DNA of 42,273 nucleotides, taken from NCBI GenBank assembly GCA_024691985.1, contig JAILNC010000138.1:1-42273 (forward strand), in the 5' to 3' direction. This DNA comes from Oscillospiraceae bacterium (GTDB lineage Bacteria; Bacillota; Clostridia; Oscillospirales; Oscillospiraceae). A program made the translations under genes and the position numbers. How positions within the stretch are numbered: position 1 is the stretch's first letter; the number at the start of each line of letters is the position of its first letter. Shown one piece after another: positions 23,897 through 32,838 of the stretch. The notes below the pieces were generated by a model. The model was not told the origin of the DNA and ran no database searches. It saw nothing but the letters and a program-made list of their open reading frames with translations.

Positions 23897-24655
23897 ATGG
23901 TCCATTTTGTCGGCGCGGGACCGGGCGCCCCGGATCTCATCACGCTGCGCGGCGCAAAGCTGCTGGCTGAGGCCGATCAGGTCATTTATGCCGGCAGTCT
24001 GGTCAACCCCGCCCTTTTGGAGAACTGCCGGGCGGACTGCCGGATCCTCGACAGCGCCCGCATGACGCTGGAGGAAGTCGTCGAGGCTGTCCGCAGCGCC
24101 GAGGCGGAGGGACATACGACGGTGCGTCTACATACGGGCGATCCCAGCCTCTACGGCGCGGTGCGCGAGCAGATGGACCGTCTCGACGCACTGGGCATCC
24201 CTTACGATGTGACGCCCGGGGTCTCGAGCTTCTGCGCCGCGGCGGCCTCGCTCTGCGCGGAGTATACGCTCCCGGGCGTGAGTCAGACCTTGATTTTGAC
24301 GCGCATGGCGGGCCGCACTCCCGTACCGGAGCCCGAGCGCGCCGCCTCGCTTGCCGCGCACGGCTGCTCGATGGTCTTTTTCCTCTCGGCCGGGATGCTG
24401 CCGGAGCTGCGGCGAGAGCTGCTGCGCGGCGCGTACACGGACGAGACGCCCGCCGCGCTCGTCTATAAGGCGAGCTGGGAGGACGAAAAGCTGCTGAAGT
24501 GCACGCTCGGCACGCTCGAGGCCTGCGCGCGGGAGCACGCCATCACGAAGACGGCGCTGGTGCTCGTCGGGGACTTTCTCGCGCACGGCGGCGAACGCAG
24601 CCGTCTGTATGACCCGGCCTTCACCACCGGGTATCGGAAAGGAATTGATACATGA
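23897..24655 (+). CDS. cbiF: Cobalt-precorrin-4 C11-methyltransferase
   Basis: The 252-residue SAM-dependent enzyme methylates C11 of cobalt-precorrin-4 in the anaerobic B12 pathway. It has the tetrapyrrole methylase signatures VGAGPGAPDLITLRG, ADQVIYAGSLVNPALL, HTGDPSLYGA and TPGVSSFCAAAA. ATG 23897 follows GGGAGG; the earlier in-frame codon at 23855 lies inside the terminator stem. It is the first gene after the riboswitch and overlaps cbiET by four bases. Assignment is strong. Confidence 0.96.
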   Translation: MVHFVGAGPGAPDLITLRGAKLLAEADQVIYAGSLVNPALLENCRADCRILDSARMTLEEVVEAVRSAEAEGHTTVRLHTGDPSLYGAVREQMDRLDALGIPYDVTPGVSSFCAAAASLCAEYTLPGVSQTLILTRMAGRTPVPEPERAASLAAHGCSMVFFLSAGMLPELRRELLRGAYTDETPAALVYKASWEDEKLLKCTLGTLEACAREHAITKTALVLVGDFLAHGGERSRLYDPAFTTGYRKGIDT

Positions 24656-25827
24656 CCATCACGCTGATCGGCTGCGGCTGCGGCAGCCTGACACGAGAGG
24701 CCGAGGCCGCGATCCGGCAGGCAGGGCTTCTGGTCGGCTCGGCGCGTCTTCTGGAGACGTACGGGACCGGGAAGCGCTGCGCGGAAGCCGTGACGGCGCA
24801 GGCGATCGCCGCCGCTCTGGAGGCGTATGACGGGGAGGCCGCCTGCGTGCTCTTCAGCGGCGACAGCGGTTTTTACTCCGGCGCGCGTCTGCTCCTGCCC
24901 CTGCTGGCCGGGCGCGGCGTGCGCGTGCTGCCGGGCATTTCCAGCGTGCAGGCGCTCGCGGCAGCCCTCGGCGAGAGCTGGCAGGACTGGCGTCTCTGCT
25001 CGGCCCACGGCGTGGACTGCGACCCGGTGGAGGAGGTCTGTCACGGACGGAAGGCCTTCTTCCTCACGGGCGGAAAGCAAGACCCCGCCGCCCTGTGCCA
25101 TGCGCTTGCCGAGGCAGGTCTCGGTTTTCTCGGGGTGGCCGTGGGCGAGGAGCTCGGCACCGAACGGGAGCGCATCGTCCGCAGCAGCGCGGAGCAGCTG
25201 CAAAGCCAGCGCTTTGACCCGCTGAGCGTGATGCTGGCGGAGGCCGCGCCCTGCGCGCAAAGGCGCGCGCCGGGCTGGCCGGACGACAGCTTTCTCCGCG
25301 CCGAGGGCGTGCCCATGACCAAGCAGGAGGTTCGTGCCGCGGCGATCGCCAGGCTCGGCGTGCGCCCGGAGGATACCTGCTGGGATATCGGCGCGGGCAC
25401 GGGCAGCGTCGGCATCGAGCTGTCGATGCTGTGCCGCCGGGTCTACGCCGTGGAACGGGACGCAGCCGCCCTTGCCGCCGCCGCGGAGAACCGGAGACGA
25501 CTTGGGGCGTGGAAGCTCCGTCTGATTCCGGGGCAGGCGCCCGAGGCGCTGAAAGACCTGCTCGCGCCGGACGCTGTCTTTGTCGGCGGAAGCGGCGGGC
25601 ATATGAAAGAGATCCTGTGCGCCGTTCACAGCGCCAACCCCGCCGCGCGCGTCTGCGTCTCGGCGGTGACGTTGGAAGGTTTACATAATGCATACACCAC
25701 GCTGCGCGAGCTCGAAATGGAAACGGAAGTGACCCAGATATCCGTCAGCCGCAGCCGGGAGGCCGGGGAGCTGACCATGATGCTCGCCCAGAACAGCGTG
25801 TACCTGATCGCGGGGCGCGCGCCATGA
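24652..25827 (+). CDS. cbiET: Fused cobalt-precorrin-6/7 C5,15-methyltransferase and C12-decarboxylase (CbiE-CbiT)
   Basis: The 391-residue protein is a fusion. Residues 1 to about 195 are a CbiE tetrapyrrole methylase (IGCGCGSLTREAEAAI, FSGDSGFYSGA, LPGISSVQ, CSAHG). Residues about 210-391 are a CbiT methyltransferase/decarboxylase with GVPMTKQEVRA and the SAM-binding CWDIGAGTGSVGIELS. Together they methylate C5 and C15 and remove the C12 acetate carboxyl, as in the aerobic CobL. It overlaps cbiF before and cbiA after, by four bases each. Confidence 0.95.
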   Translation: MTITLIGCGCGSLTREAEAAIRQAGLLVGSARLLETYGTGKRCAEAVTAQAIAAALEAYDGEAACVLFSGDSGFYSGARLLLPLLAGRGVRVLPGISSVQALAAALGESWQDWRLCSAHGVDCDPVEEVCHGRKAFFLTGGKQDPAALCHALAEAGLGFLGVAVGEELGTERERIVRSSAEQLQSQRFDPLSVMLAEAAPCAQRRAPGWPDDSFLRAEGVPMTKQEVRAAAIARLGVRPEDTCWDIGAGTGSVGIELSMLCRRVYAVERDAAALAAAAENRRRLGAWKLRLIPGQAPEALKDLLAPDAVFVGGSGGHMKEILCAVHSANPAARVCVSAVTLEGLHNAYTTLRELEMETEVTQISVSRSREAGELTMMLAQNSVYLIAGRAP

Positions 25828-27167
25828 AGCGGCTGATGGTGGCCGCCATGCACAGCGGCGCGGGCAAAACGGTCGTGAGCTGCGCTCTGATGGCGGCGCT
25901 CAAAGCCAGGGGACACGCGGTGCGCGCCTTCAAATGCGGGCCCGATTACATCGACCCCATGTTCCACAGCCGCGTGCTCGGCGTGGACAGCCGAAACCTC
26001 GACCTGTTTCTGCAGGGCGAGGCGGGCGTCCGCCGCAGTCTCGGGCGCGGAGGCGGCGAGATCGCCGTGCTCGAGGCCGCGATGGGCTACTACGACGGCC
26101 TTGGCGGCACGGACGAGGCAAGCGCCTGGGCGCTCGCGCGGCTGATGAAGACGCCGGTGATCCTGGTCGTGAAGCCGGGGGGAAGCTCCCTCACGTTGGC
26201 GGCGCAGATCTGCGGCCTGCGGGACTTCCGGCCCGAAAGCGGCCTTGCCGGGATACTGCTCAACGACTGTTCGGAGCGGAGATTTGTTTCCCTGCGCGCC
26301 TTTCTGGAGGCGGAGACCGGTCTGCCGGTGCTGGGATACATGCCGCCAATGGAACAGGCGCGGATCGAAAGCCGCCACCTCGGCCTGCTGACCGCGGGAG
26401 AGATCGCGGATCTGGAAACACGTTTTCTAGTGCTCGCCGCGCAGATGGAGCGCAGCGTCGATCTCGACCGCCTGCTCGCCCTCGCGTCGGAGGACGAGAC
26501 GGAGCCGGGCCCGCAGCCCGTCGCCGCTCCCCGATGCCGCATCGCGCTGGCGCGGGACGAGGCCTTTTGCTTCTGCTATCGGGACAGCCTCGACGCGCTG
26601 CGCGAGGCGGGCGCAGAGCTTGCGGGATTCAGCCCGCTGCACGATGCGGCGCTGCCCGAGGGAGTCGACGGCCTGCTTCTCCCCGGCGGCTATCCCGAGC
26701 TGTACGCCCGGACATTGTCGGAAAATCGTACAATGCGCGAGAGCGTGCGGCGCGCGGTGACAGGCGGGCTGCCGACGATCGCGGAGTGCGGGGGATTTCT
26801 GTACCTGCAGGAGAGCCTTGAGAATGAAACAGGCGAAGCCTTTCCCATGTGCGGCGCGCTGCCGGGCAGAGGATTTAAGACCGGACGCTTGCAGCGCTTC
26901 GGCTATGAGATCCTGTACGCCCCGGAAGACTCGCTGCTCTTTCGCGCGGGAGAGCGCATCCCCGCGCACGAATTCCACTATTGGGACAGCACGGCTAACG
27001 GCGGCGCTCTGCTTGCGGAAAAAGCGGACGGGCGGCGATGGCCCTGCGGCTTTGTCTCCGACAGTCTGTACGCGGCCTTCCCGCACCTGCATCTGGACGG
27101 CGAGGCGAAGTTGGCCGACCGTTTTGTGAAAGCCTGTGAAGCATGGAAACGCTTGAAGAACTCATAA
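25824..27167 (+). CDS. cbiA: Cobyrinic acid a,c-diamide synthase
   Basis: The 447-residue enzyme uses glutamine and ATP to amidate the a and c side chains of cobyrinate. It has an N-terminal dethiobiotin-synthetase-like ATPase part (HSGAGKTVVSCALMAAL, FKCGPDYIDPMFH) and a C-terminal class I glutaminase with LLLPGGYPELYA, the nucleophile in IAECGGFLYL and a late HEFHYW triad region. Length is normal. Its last 25 bases overlap the cobT start. Confidence 0.96.
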   Translation: MKRLMVAAMHSGAGKTVVSCALMAALKARGHAVRAFKCGPDYIDPMFHSRVLGVDSRNLDLFLQGEAGVRRSLGRGGGEIAVLEAAMGYYDGLGGTDEASAWALARLMKTPVILVVKPGGSSLTLAAQICGLRDFRPESGLAGILLNDCSERRFVSLRAFLEAETGLPVLGYMPPMEQARIESRHLGLLTAGEIADLETRFLVLAAQMERSVDLDRLLALASEDETEPGPQPVAAPRCRIALARDEAFCFCYRDSLDALREAGAELAGFSPLHDAALPEGVDGLLLPGGYPELYARTLSENRTMRESVRRAVTGGLPTIAECGGFLYLQESLENETGEAFPMCGALPGRGFKTGRLQRFGYEILYAPEDSLLFRAGERIPAHEFHYWDSTANGGALLAEKADGRRWPCGFVSDSLYAAFPHLHLDGEAKLADRFVKACEAWKRLKNS

Positions 27168-28204
27168 ACAGCATAGGCGAACCCGACGAGGCGGCGCGCA
27201 GAGCGGCGCAGACGCGCTGGGACGCGATCGCAAAGCCGCTCGGGAGTCTCGGCCTGCTTGAAAGCGCTGTCGCGGATATTGCCGCGCTGCGCGGCGATGC
27301 GGACGTGCATTTTGCAAAGCGCACGCTGGTGGTGTTCTGCGCGGACAACGGCGTCGTCCGGCAGGGCGTCACCCAGTGCGGGAGCGAGGTCACGGCGCGC
27401 GTGGCCGCCGCCCTCGCGGAGGGGCGCAGCACCGTCAGCCTCATGGCGCGCGCGGCAGGCTGCGAAGTCCTGCCCGCGGACATGGGGATGCTCGACTTTC
27501 CGGGCCATCCGGGCGTTCTGGACCTGCGCGTGCAGAACGGGACCGGGGACATCAGCCAGGGCCCCGCCATGACGCGTGAGGCCTGTCTGCGCGCCGTACT
27601 GGCCGGGGCTGCGCTCGCAAAGCGCCTCGCCCGGGAGGGGACGGACGTCCTGCTGCTCGGCGAAATGGGCATCGGCAACACAACGACCGCCGCGGCCGTG
27701 ACCGCCGCCCTGCTGTCTCTTTCACTGGAGGCGGTGTGCGGACGCGGGGCGGGGCTCTCGGACGCGGGCCTTGCGCGCAAGCGGCAGGCGGTCGCCAGGG
27801 CCCTCGCCTGCAATACGCCAGACCCGGCAGATGCGATCGACGTGCTCGCAAAGGTCGGAGGTCTTGATATCGCCGCGCTGTGCGGAGCTTTTCTCGGGGC
27901 GGCCTCCGCCCGTGTCCCCGCGGTGATCGACGGCGTCATCAGCGCCGCCGCGGCTTTGTGCGCCTGCAGGCTCTGTCCGCGGGCCCGGGCCGCCATGCTT
28001 GCGAGCCATGTCTCCTCCGAGCCCGCGGCGGCTGTGCTGCTCGAGACGCTTAAACTGCGCGCGCCGATCAGCGCGCAGATGCATCTGGGCGAAGGGAGCG
28101 GCGCGGTCGCGCTGCTGCCGCTGCTCGATCTGGCGCTGAGCGTCTACCGCAGCGGCCAGAGCTTTGATAAACTGGGAATCGCGGCCTATGTGCCGCAGAA
28201 CTGA
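27143..28204 (+). CDS. cobT: Nicotinate-nucleotide:dimethylbenzimidazole phosphoribosyltransferase
   Basis: The 353-residue CobT activates the lower-ligand base by phosphoribosyl transfer from NaMN, giving alpha-ribazole phosphate. The phrases RWDAIAKPLGSLGLLE, FCADNGVVRQGVTQCG, EMGIGNTTTAAA, GRGAGLSDAGLARK and HLGEGSGAVALLPLLDLAL are diagnostic; the catalytic base falls at Glu317, the same number as in the Salmonella enzyme. The start at 27143 lies within cbiA (25-base overlap). No bza or bluB lower-ligand genes are in the window, so the base is not predictable. Confidence 0.96.
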   Translation: METLEELINSIGEPDEAARRAAQTRWDAIAKPLGSLGLLESAVADIAALRGDADVHFAKRTLVVFCADNGVVRQGVTQCGSEVTARVAAALAEGRSTVSLMARAAGCEVLPADMGMLDFPGHPGVLDLRVQNGTGDISQGPAMTREACLRAVLAGAALAKRLAREGTDVLLLGEMGIGNTTTAAAVTAALLSLSLEAVCGRGAGLSDAGLARKRQAVARALACNTPDPADAIDVLAKVGGLDIAALCGAFLGAASARVPAVIDGVISAAAALCACRLCPRARAAMLASHVSSEPAAAVLLETLKLRAPISAQMHLGEGSGAVALLPLLDLALSVYRSGQSFDKLGIAAYVPQN

Positions 28205-28210
28205 GAGAAT

Positions 28211-28723
28211 ATGCTGAATCTGATCATCGGCGGCGCCGGCAGCGGCAAGAGCGCCTTCGCCGAGGAGCTGGTATGCCGCCTGTCCGGACCCCGGGTCTAT
28301 CTGGCGACCATGGAGGCGCCTGACGCGGAGTCGTGCGCAAAGATTGCGCGGCACCGCGCGCAGCGGGCGCCCTACGGCTTCACGACCGTAGAACGCTGCA
28401 CCGACCTCGCCGGGGCGGCGATCCCCTCCGGGGCGAACGTCCTGCTGGAGGACCTGGCAAATCTGCTGGCAAATGAGATGTTTTCCGAAAACGGGGGAGG
28501 CGCGGACGCGGTGCGCCGGGGGCTGACCTCGGTACGGAAGCGCGCTGCGAGCCTCACGATCGTCACCAACGAGCTTTTCTCCGTCGGCGCGGAGTACGCC
28601 GGGGAGACGCTCGCGTATCTGCGGGAGCTCGCGTGCCTGAACCGCGAGCTTGCCGCGCGCGCCGATCTGGCGGTCGAGGTCGTCTGCGGCCTGCCGCATG
28701 TGCTGAAGGGGGAACTGCCGTGA
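28211..28723 (+). CDS. cobU: Adenosylcobinamide kinase/guanylyltransferase
   Basis: The 170-residue CobU phosphorylates adenosylcobinamide and transfers GMP to it. It has the P-loop GGAGSGKS (7-14) and RHRAQR with His48, equivalent to the guanylylated His46 of the Salmonella enzyme. The usual NEVGxGIVP strand-turn is altered (TNELFSVGAE) and the RxFRDxxGxxNQ helix reads YLRELACLNRELA, so the second half diverges. A second, shorter CobU-like gene lies downstream at 29478. It ends in a TGA shared with the GTG start of cobS. Confidence 0.9.
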   Translation: MLNLIIGGAGSGKSAFAEELVCRLSGPRVYLATMEAPDAESCAKIARHRAQRAPYGFTTVERCTDLAGAAIPSGANVLLEDLANLLANEMFSENGGGADAVRRGLTSVRKRAASLTIVTNELFSVGAEYAGETLAYLRELACLNRELAARADLAVEVVCGLPHVLKGELP

Positions 28724-29481
28724 ACGTTTTGAAAAGCGTGCTCGTGGCCTTTTCCATGTTCTCCGCCCTGCCCGTACCGCAGGTCGAGTGGGACGAGGAC
28801 AGCATGCGCTGGGCGCTCTGCGCCTTTCCGCTGGTGGGGGCCTGCATCGGGCTGCTCTGCCGGGCGTGGCTTTTCCTCTGCGCCGCCCTCGCGCTGCCTC
28901 AGCTGCTGCGCGGCGCGCTTCTGTGTCTGCTGCCTGTACTTGTCACGGGGGGCATCCACCTCGACGGCTACGCCGACACCTGCGACGCGCTGGCCAGCCA
29001 CGGCTCCGTGGAAAAGAAGCAGGAGATTCTGAAGGACCCGCACATTGGGGCTTTCGCGGCGATCCGCCTTTGCGTGTATTTCACCGCGTCGCTCGCGCTG
29101 TGGACGGCCCTGCCGACGGCGAGCCTGCCCGTGCTGCTGGGCCTGTTCTGCCTGTCGCGGAGCCTGTCGGCTCTCGCGCTGATGCTGTTCCCCCTCCGGG
29201 AGGGCAGCGGCCTTGCGCGCAGCTTCGCCGAGGCGGGGAATGAAAAACGTGTACGCACGGCGCTTGCCGTGCTCACGCTCGTCTCCGCCGCGCTGCTGCT
29301 CGCAGGCGGACAGGCGCTGTCCCTGCTGGCCGCGGCGGTCGTGTTCCTCGTCTACCGCCGCATGTGCGTGCGTTCTTTCGACGGCCTCTCGGGCGATCTC
29401 GCCGGCTGGTTTCTGCAGACGGCGGAGCTCTGGATGCTCGCCGCGATGGTGTTGACTTATTACGGGAGGGCGCTGCCGTGA
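28720..29481 (+). CDS. cobS: Adenosylcobinamide-GDP ribazoletransferase (cobalamin synthase)
   Basis: The 253-residue membrane enzyme joins adenosylcobinamide-GDP and alpha-ribazole (phosphate) to finish the nucleotide loop. It shows SALPVPQVEWDEDSMRWALCAFPLVG near the start, the acidic metal motif GGIHLDGYADTCDALAS, KKQEILKDPHIGAFAA and DGLSGDLAG near the end, with about five to six hydrophobic helices. The start is GTG 28720 (in the GTGA overlap with cobU), supported by AAGGGGG just before. A longer in-frame start inside cobU is unlikely. Confidence 0.94.
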   Translation: MNVLKSVLVAFSMFSALPVPQVEWDEDSMRWALCAFPLVGACIGLLCRAWLFLCAALALPQLLRGALLCLLPVLVTGGIHLDGYADTCDALASHGSVEKKQEILKDPHIGAFAAIRLCVYFTASLALWTALPTASLPVLLGLFCLSRSLSALALMLFPLREGSGLARSFAEAGNEKRVRTALAVLTLVSAALLLAGGQALSLLAAAVVFLVYRRMCVRSFDGLSGDLAGWFLQTAELWMLAAMVLTYYGRALP

Positions 29482-29822
29482 TCTTTGTGACGGGTCCGCT
29501 TTTCGCGGGCAAGGCCGAATACATCCAAAAAGCGCTGGGCCTCGACGACGCGGCCTTTGCAGCCTGCTCTGCCCGGGACGTGCAGGAGCTTGTCCCCTGC
29601 GCGGACCTTGAAGTGCTGGCGGATGAACTTGCCGAAAAGAGCGTCGTGATCGCGACCGAGATCGGCGGCGGCGTCGTGCCTATGGAGGCGCAAGCACGCC
29701 TCAAACGTGAGCAGGCGGGACGCCTCGCCTGCCTGCTGGCCGCGCGGGCGGACACGGTGATCCGCGTCTGCTGCGGCCTGCCGGAGCTTTTGAAGGGGGA
29801 GTGGCCATGCGCGTCTGGCTGA
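29478..29822 (+). CDS. Mini-CobU (truncated adenosylcobinamide kinase-like protein)
   Basis: This small 114-residue protein has a CobU-like P-loop (VTGPLFAGK, 4-12) and a CobU-like C-terminal half (IATEIGGGVVPMEAQARLKREQAG, then RVCCGLPELLKGEWP), but it lacks the RHRxxR segment with the guanylylated His. Its tail resembles that of the full CobU in this operon (CGLPHVLKGELP). It starts with GTG 29478 in a GTGA overlap with cobS and its end overlaps cobC, so the frame is kept under translational coupling and is not a decaying pseudogene. It may be a kinase-only enzyme, or a partner to the upstream CobU. Confidence 0.78.
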   Translation: MIFVTGPLFAGKAEYIQKALGLDDAAFAACSARDVQELVPCADLEVLADELAEKSVVIATEIGGGVVPMEAQARLKREQAGRLACLLAARADTVIRVCCGLPELLKGEWPCASG

Positions 29823-30379
29823 TCCGCCACGGCATGACGGCCAACGGCGAGCAGGGCCGCTATCAGGGGCGGCTAGACGACGCTCTCTCCGAGGCGGGGC
29901 GCGCGGCGCTCAGAGCTGCCGATTTTTCACCCGCGCATGTTTACGTCTCCCCGGCACGCCGAGCCCGAGAGACGGCGGCGATCCTCTTCCCCGGCGCAGA
30001 GCGGCGCGTGGTCCCCGCCCTGCGGGAGATGGATTTCGGCCTCTTTGAAGGACGGAGCTGGCGCGAGATGGAGAAGGACGCGGCTTACCGCGCCTGGGTC
30101 GACGGCGGCTGCGTCGGCCGCTGCCCGAACGGCGAGGACAAGGCGGTGTATACCGCCCGTGTCAATGCTGCGTTTTCCGCGATCCTGGCGCGCGAGCGGG
30201 GGAATGCTGAGCTTGTGATCGTGGCCCACGGCGGCACGCAGATGGCGCTGTTGGAGAGCCGAGGCGAGCCCGCGCGGGCATACTGGCAGTGGCAGCGCCC
30301 CTGCGGCTGCGGCTGGCTGCTGGAGGCGGAAGCGGACGGCAGCCTGCGCGTGCTGGAGGAGGTCGGCTTCCTGCGATGA
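29807..30379 (+). CDS. cobC: Alpha-ribazole phosphatase family (histidine phosphatase)
   Basis: The 190-residue protein is a histidine phosphatase with the phosphohistidine motif IRHGMTANGEQGRYQG at the N-terminus, SPARRARETAAIL, REMDFGLFEG and the later VAHGG with the second His. In this operon it most likely dephosphorylates alpha-ribazole or cobalamin 5'-phosphate. I chose ATG 29807, seven bases after AAGGGGGA; a GTG two codons earlier is possible. It overlaps its upstream neighbour by 16 bases and cbiB by four. Confidence 0.9.
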   Translation: MRVWLIRHGMTANGEQGRYQGRLDDALSEAGRAALRAADFSPAHVYVSPARRARETAAILFPGAERRVVPALREMDFGLFEGRSWREMEKDAAYRAWVDGGCVGRCPNGEDKAVYTARVNAAFSAILARERGNAELVIVAHGGTQMALLESRGEPARAYWQWQRPCGCGWLLEAEADGSLRVLEEVGFLR

Positions 30380-31344
30380 GGATCCTGTATGCCGCGCTGT
30401 GCGGCTTTGCGCTCGACCTGCTGCTGGGCGATCCGGAGCGGCTGGCGTTTCTGCATCCGGTCGTGTGGATGGGGAAGGCGATCACGACGCTGGAAGGCTT
30501 TCTCCGCCCGCGTTTTCCGCAGGATGAGCGGGGCGCGTTTCGCGCGGGGCTTGTAATGGCTCTGCTGCTGAGTCTGGGGACTCTAATATTATGTAAACTT
30601 ATTCTGCATCTTCTCAACATGCTTTGTCCGCCGCTGGCTTTCGCGCTGGAAGTGATCTGGTGTTGGCAGGCGCTGGCGGTGAAGGATTTGCGCGTCGAGG
30701 CCCTGCGGGTGCAGAGAGCGCTCGAGAGCGGAACGCTCGCCGACGCGCGGCGTGCAGTCTCGCGCATCGTGGGGCGGGACACCGGGGCGCTCGATGCGGC
30801 GGGCGTCACGCGCGCCGCGGTGGAGACCGTGGCGGAGAACTTCTCCGACGGCGTCGTATCGCCGCTGCTGTACATGCTGCTCGGCGGCGCGCCGCTGGCA
30901 TTGTGTTGCAAGGCGATCAACACCATGGACAGCATGGTCGGCTACAAAAACGAACGATACCTTTATTTCGGCCGCGCGGCGGCAAGACTGGACGACGCGG
31001 CAAATTATCTTCCCGCGCGCTTCGCGGCACTGCTGCTGTGCGCGGCGGCAAAGCTCTGCGGGGAAGATGCGGCGGAGGCCCTGCGCATCTGGAGGCGCGA
31101 CCGCCGCAACCATCCCAGCCCAAACTCCGCCCAGTGTGAGGCCGCCATGGCGGGGGCCCTGCGCCTGCGGCTCAGCGGGCCGGCCAGCTACTTCGGCGTG
31201 CTGCACGGCGACAAGCCGTACATCGGCGACGATCTGCGGCCCATTGAGCCGACGGACATCACAAGAGCCTGCCGCATGGAGCTCGTCGGGAGCCTGCTCG
31301 CGCTCACGCTGTTTTCGCTTGTACGGCTTGTGTTTGTTATCTGA
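30376..31344 (+). CDS. cbiB: Adenosylcobinamide-phosphate synthase
   Basis: The 322-residue membrane protein joins the aminopropanol (phosphate) arm to cobyrate. The family phrases LDLLLGDPERLAFLHPVVWMGKAI, VGRDTGALD, TVAENFSDGVVSPLLY, AINTMDSMVGYKNERY and NHPSPNSAQCEAAMAGAL are all present, with four to five hydrophobic helices. It begins at ATG 30376 within the cobC stop. The enzyme CobD, which makes aminopropanol phosphate, is not in the window. Confidence 0.95.
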   Translation: MRILYAALCGFALDLLLGDPERLAFLHPVVWMGKAITTLEGFLRPRFPQDERGAFRAGLVMALLLSLGTLILCKLILHLLNMLCPPLAFALEVIWCWQALAVKDLRVEALRVQRALESGTLADARRAVSRIVGRDTGALDAAGVTRAAVETVAENFSDGVVSPLLYMLLGGAPLALCCKAINTMDSMVGYKNERYLYFGRAAARLDDAANYLPARFAALLLCAAAKLCGEDAAEALRIWRRDRRNHPSPNSAQCEAAMAGALRLRLSGPASYFGVLHGDKPYIGDDLRPIEPTDITRACRMELVGSLLALTLFSLVRLVFVI

Positions 31345-31359
31345 AAAGGAGGCTGCACA

Positions 31360-32838
31360 ATGGCAAAATGCATCATGGTACAGGGGACGATGTCCGGCGT
31401 GGGCAAGAGCCTGCTGGTCACGGCCCTCTGCCGCATCTTCCGGCAGGACGGGCTGCGCGTCGCGCCCTTCAAGAGCCAGAACATGGCCCTCAACAGCTAT
31501 GTGACGGCGGACGGGCTGGAGCTCGGCCGCGCGCAGGTCGCGCAGGCCGAGGCCGCGGGCCTGCCATGCGACGTGCGCATGAACCCGGTCCTGCTCAAGC
31601 CCTCCAGCGACACGGGCAGCCAGCTCATTGTGCTCGGCGAGGTGCGCGGCGACTACCCGGCCAAAGAGTATTTCCGCATGAAGCGCAGCCTGATCCCGGA
31701 GATTCTGCGCGCCTATGAGAGTCTCGCCGCCGAGAACGACGTGATCGTGATCGAGGGGGCGGGCTCCCCGGCGGAGATCAACCTGCGCGAGGACGACATC
31801 GTGAACATGGGCTTTGCAGAACTCGTGAACGCCCCGGTGCTGCTCGCCGGGGACATCGACCGCGGCGGGGTCTTTGCGCAGCTGTATGGGACGATGGCGC
31901 TGCTCAGACCCGAGGAGAGAGCGCGCGTGGTCGGTACGGTCATCAACAAGTTCCGGGGCGACGTCTCGCTGCTGACGCCGGGATTGAAGCAGCTCGAAGA
32001 GCTGACGGGCGTGCCGGTGCTGGGCGTGGTGCCCTGGGTGCGCGCCCATGTGGACGAGGAGGACAGCCTCGCGCCCCTTCTCGAGCGCGAGGACACGGAG
32101 CGCCCGATCGATGTCGCCGTGGTCCGCATCCCGCACATCGCCAACTTTACGGACGTCACCCCGCTCGAGCAGCACCCCGCCCTCGGCCTGCGCTTCGTGG
32201 ACAGGCCGGAGAAGCTCGGCAGCCCGGATCTGCTGATCCTGCCGGGGACGAAAAACACCATGTACGACACGGCATGGCTCTGGCGGCGCGGCTTTGCGGA
32301 AAAGATCAAAGCCCTCGCCGCGGCGGGCACGCCGATCCTCGGCGTCTGCGGGGGCTACCAGATGCTCGGCCGCGCCCTCCACGACCCGGAGGGCATCGAG
32401 CAGAAGGGAAGCGTGGACGGTTTCGGCCTGCTCCCGTGCGAGACGGTCTTTGTGCAGGAGAAGTGCAGACAGCGCACAAATGCGTGCTGTACGGCGGGGC
32501 CGCTCGCCGGCGCAGAGATACGCGGCTATGAGATCCACATGGGCCGGACGGAACGCCTCGGCGGCGAGCCCTTCTGCCTCACCGAGGACGGCGAGGAGGA
32601 GGGGACGGTCGAGGGCTGCGTCTTCGGCACCTACCTCCACGGTCTCTTCGACAGCGGCGAGCTGACGGAGAAGCTCGCGGCCTTCCTCGCCGCGCGGAAG
32701 GGGATCGAGCTCGCGGACATAAAGCTCGAGACGCGGGCGGCCTGGCAGGACCGTCAGTATGACCTGCTTGCCGACGCGGTGCGGAATAATCTCGACATGG
32801 CGGCGGTCTACCGCGCCATGGAGGAGTACGCGAAATGA
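31360..32838 (+). CDS. cbiP: Cobyric acid synthase
   Basis: The 492-residue enzyme amidates the b, d, e and g side chains of adenosylcobyrinate diamide. It has the ATPase start MVQGTMSGVGKSLLVTALCRIF, FKSQNMALNSYVT, IEGAGSPAEINL and a C-terminal glutaminase domain with LPGTKNT, GVCGGYQMLGRAL (nucleophile Cys) and TYLHGLFD. It is preceded by AAGGAGG and a 15-base gap, one of the few non-overlapping junctions in this operon. It overlaps cbiC by four bases. Confidence 0.96.
   Translation: MAKCIMVQGTMSGVGKSLLVTALCRIFRQDGLRVAPFKSQNMALNSYVTADGLELGRAQVAQAEAAGLPCDVRMNPVLLKPSSDTGSQLIVLGEVRGDYPAKEYFRMKRSLIPEILRAYESLAAENDVIVIEGAGSPAEINLREDDIVNMGFAELVNAPVLLAGDIDRGGVFAQLYGTMALLRPEERARVVGTVINKFRGDVSLLTPGLKQLEELTGVPVLGVVPWVRAHVDEEDSLAPLLEREDTERPIDVAVVRIPHIANFTDVTPLEQHPALGLRFVDRPEKLGSPDLLILPGTKNTMYDTAWLWRRGFAEKIKALAAAGTPILGVCGGYQMLGRALHDPEGIEQKGSVDGFGLLPCETVFVQEKCRQRTNACCTAGPLAGAEIRGYEIHMGRTERLGGEPFCLTEDGEEEGTVEGCVFGTYLHGLFDSGELTEKLAAFLAARKGIELADIKLETRAAWQDRQYDLLADAVRNNLDMAAVYRAMEEYAK

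Noticed and set aside
29478-29822. Mini-CobU as a pseudogene fragment
   Set aside because: It has a P-loop, an intact frame, and start and stop overlaps with its neighbours, which argues for a kept gene.
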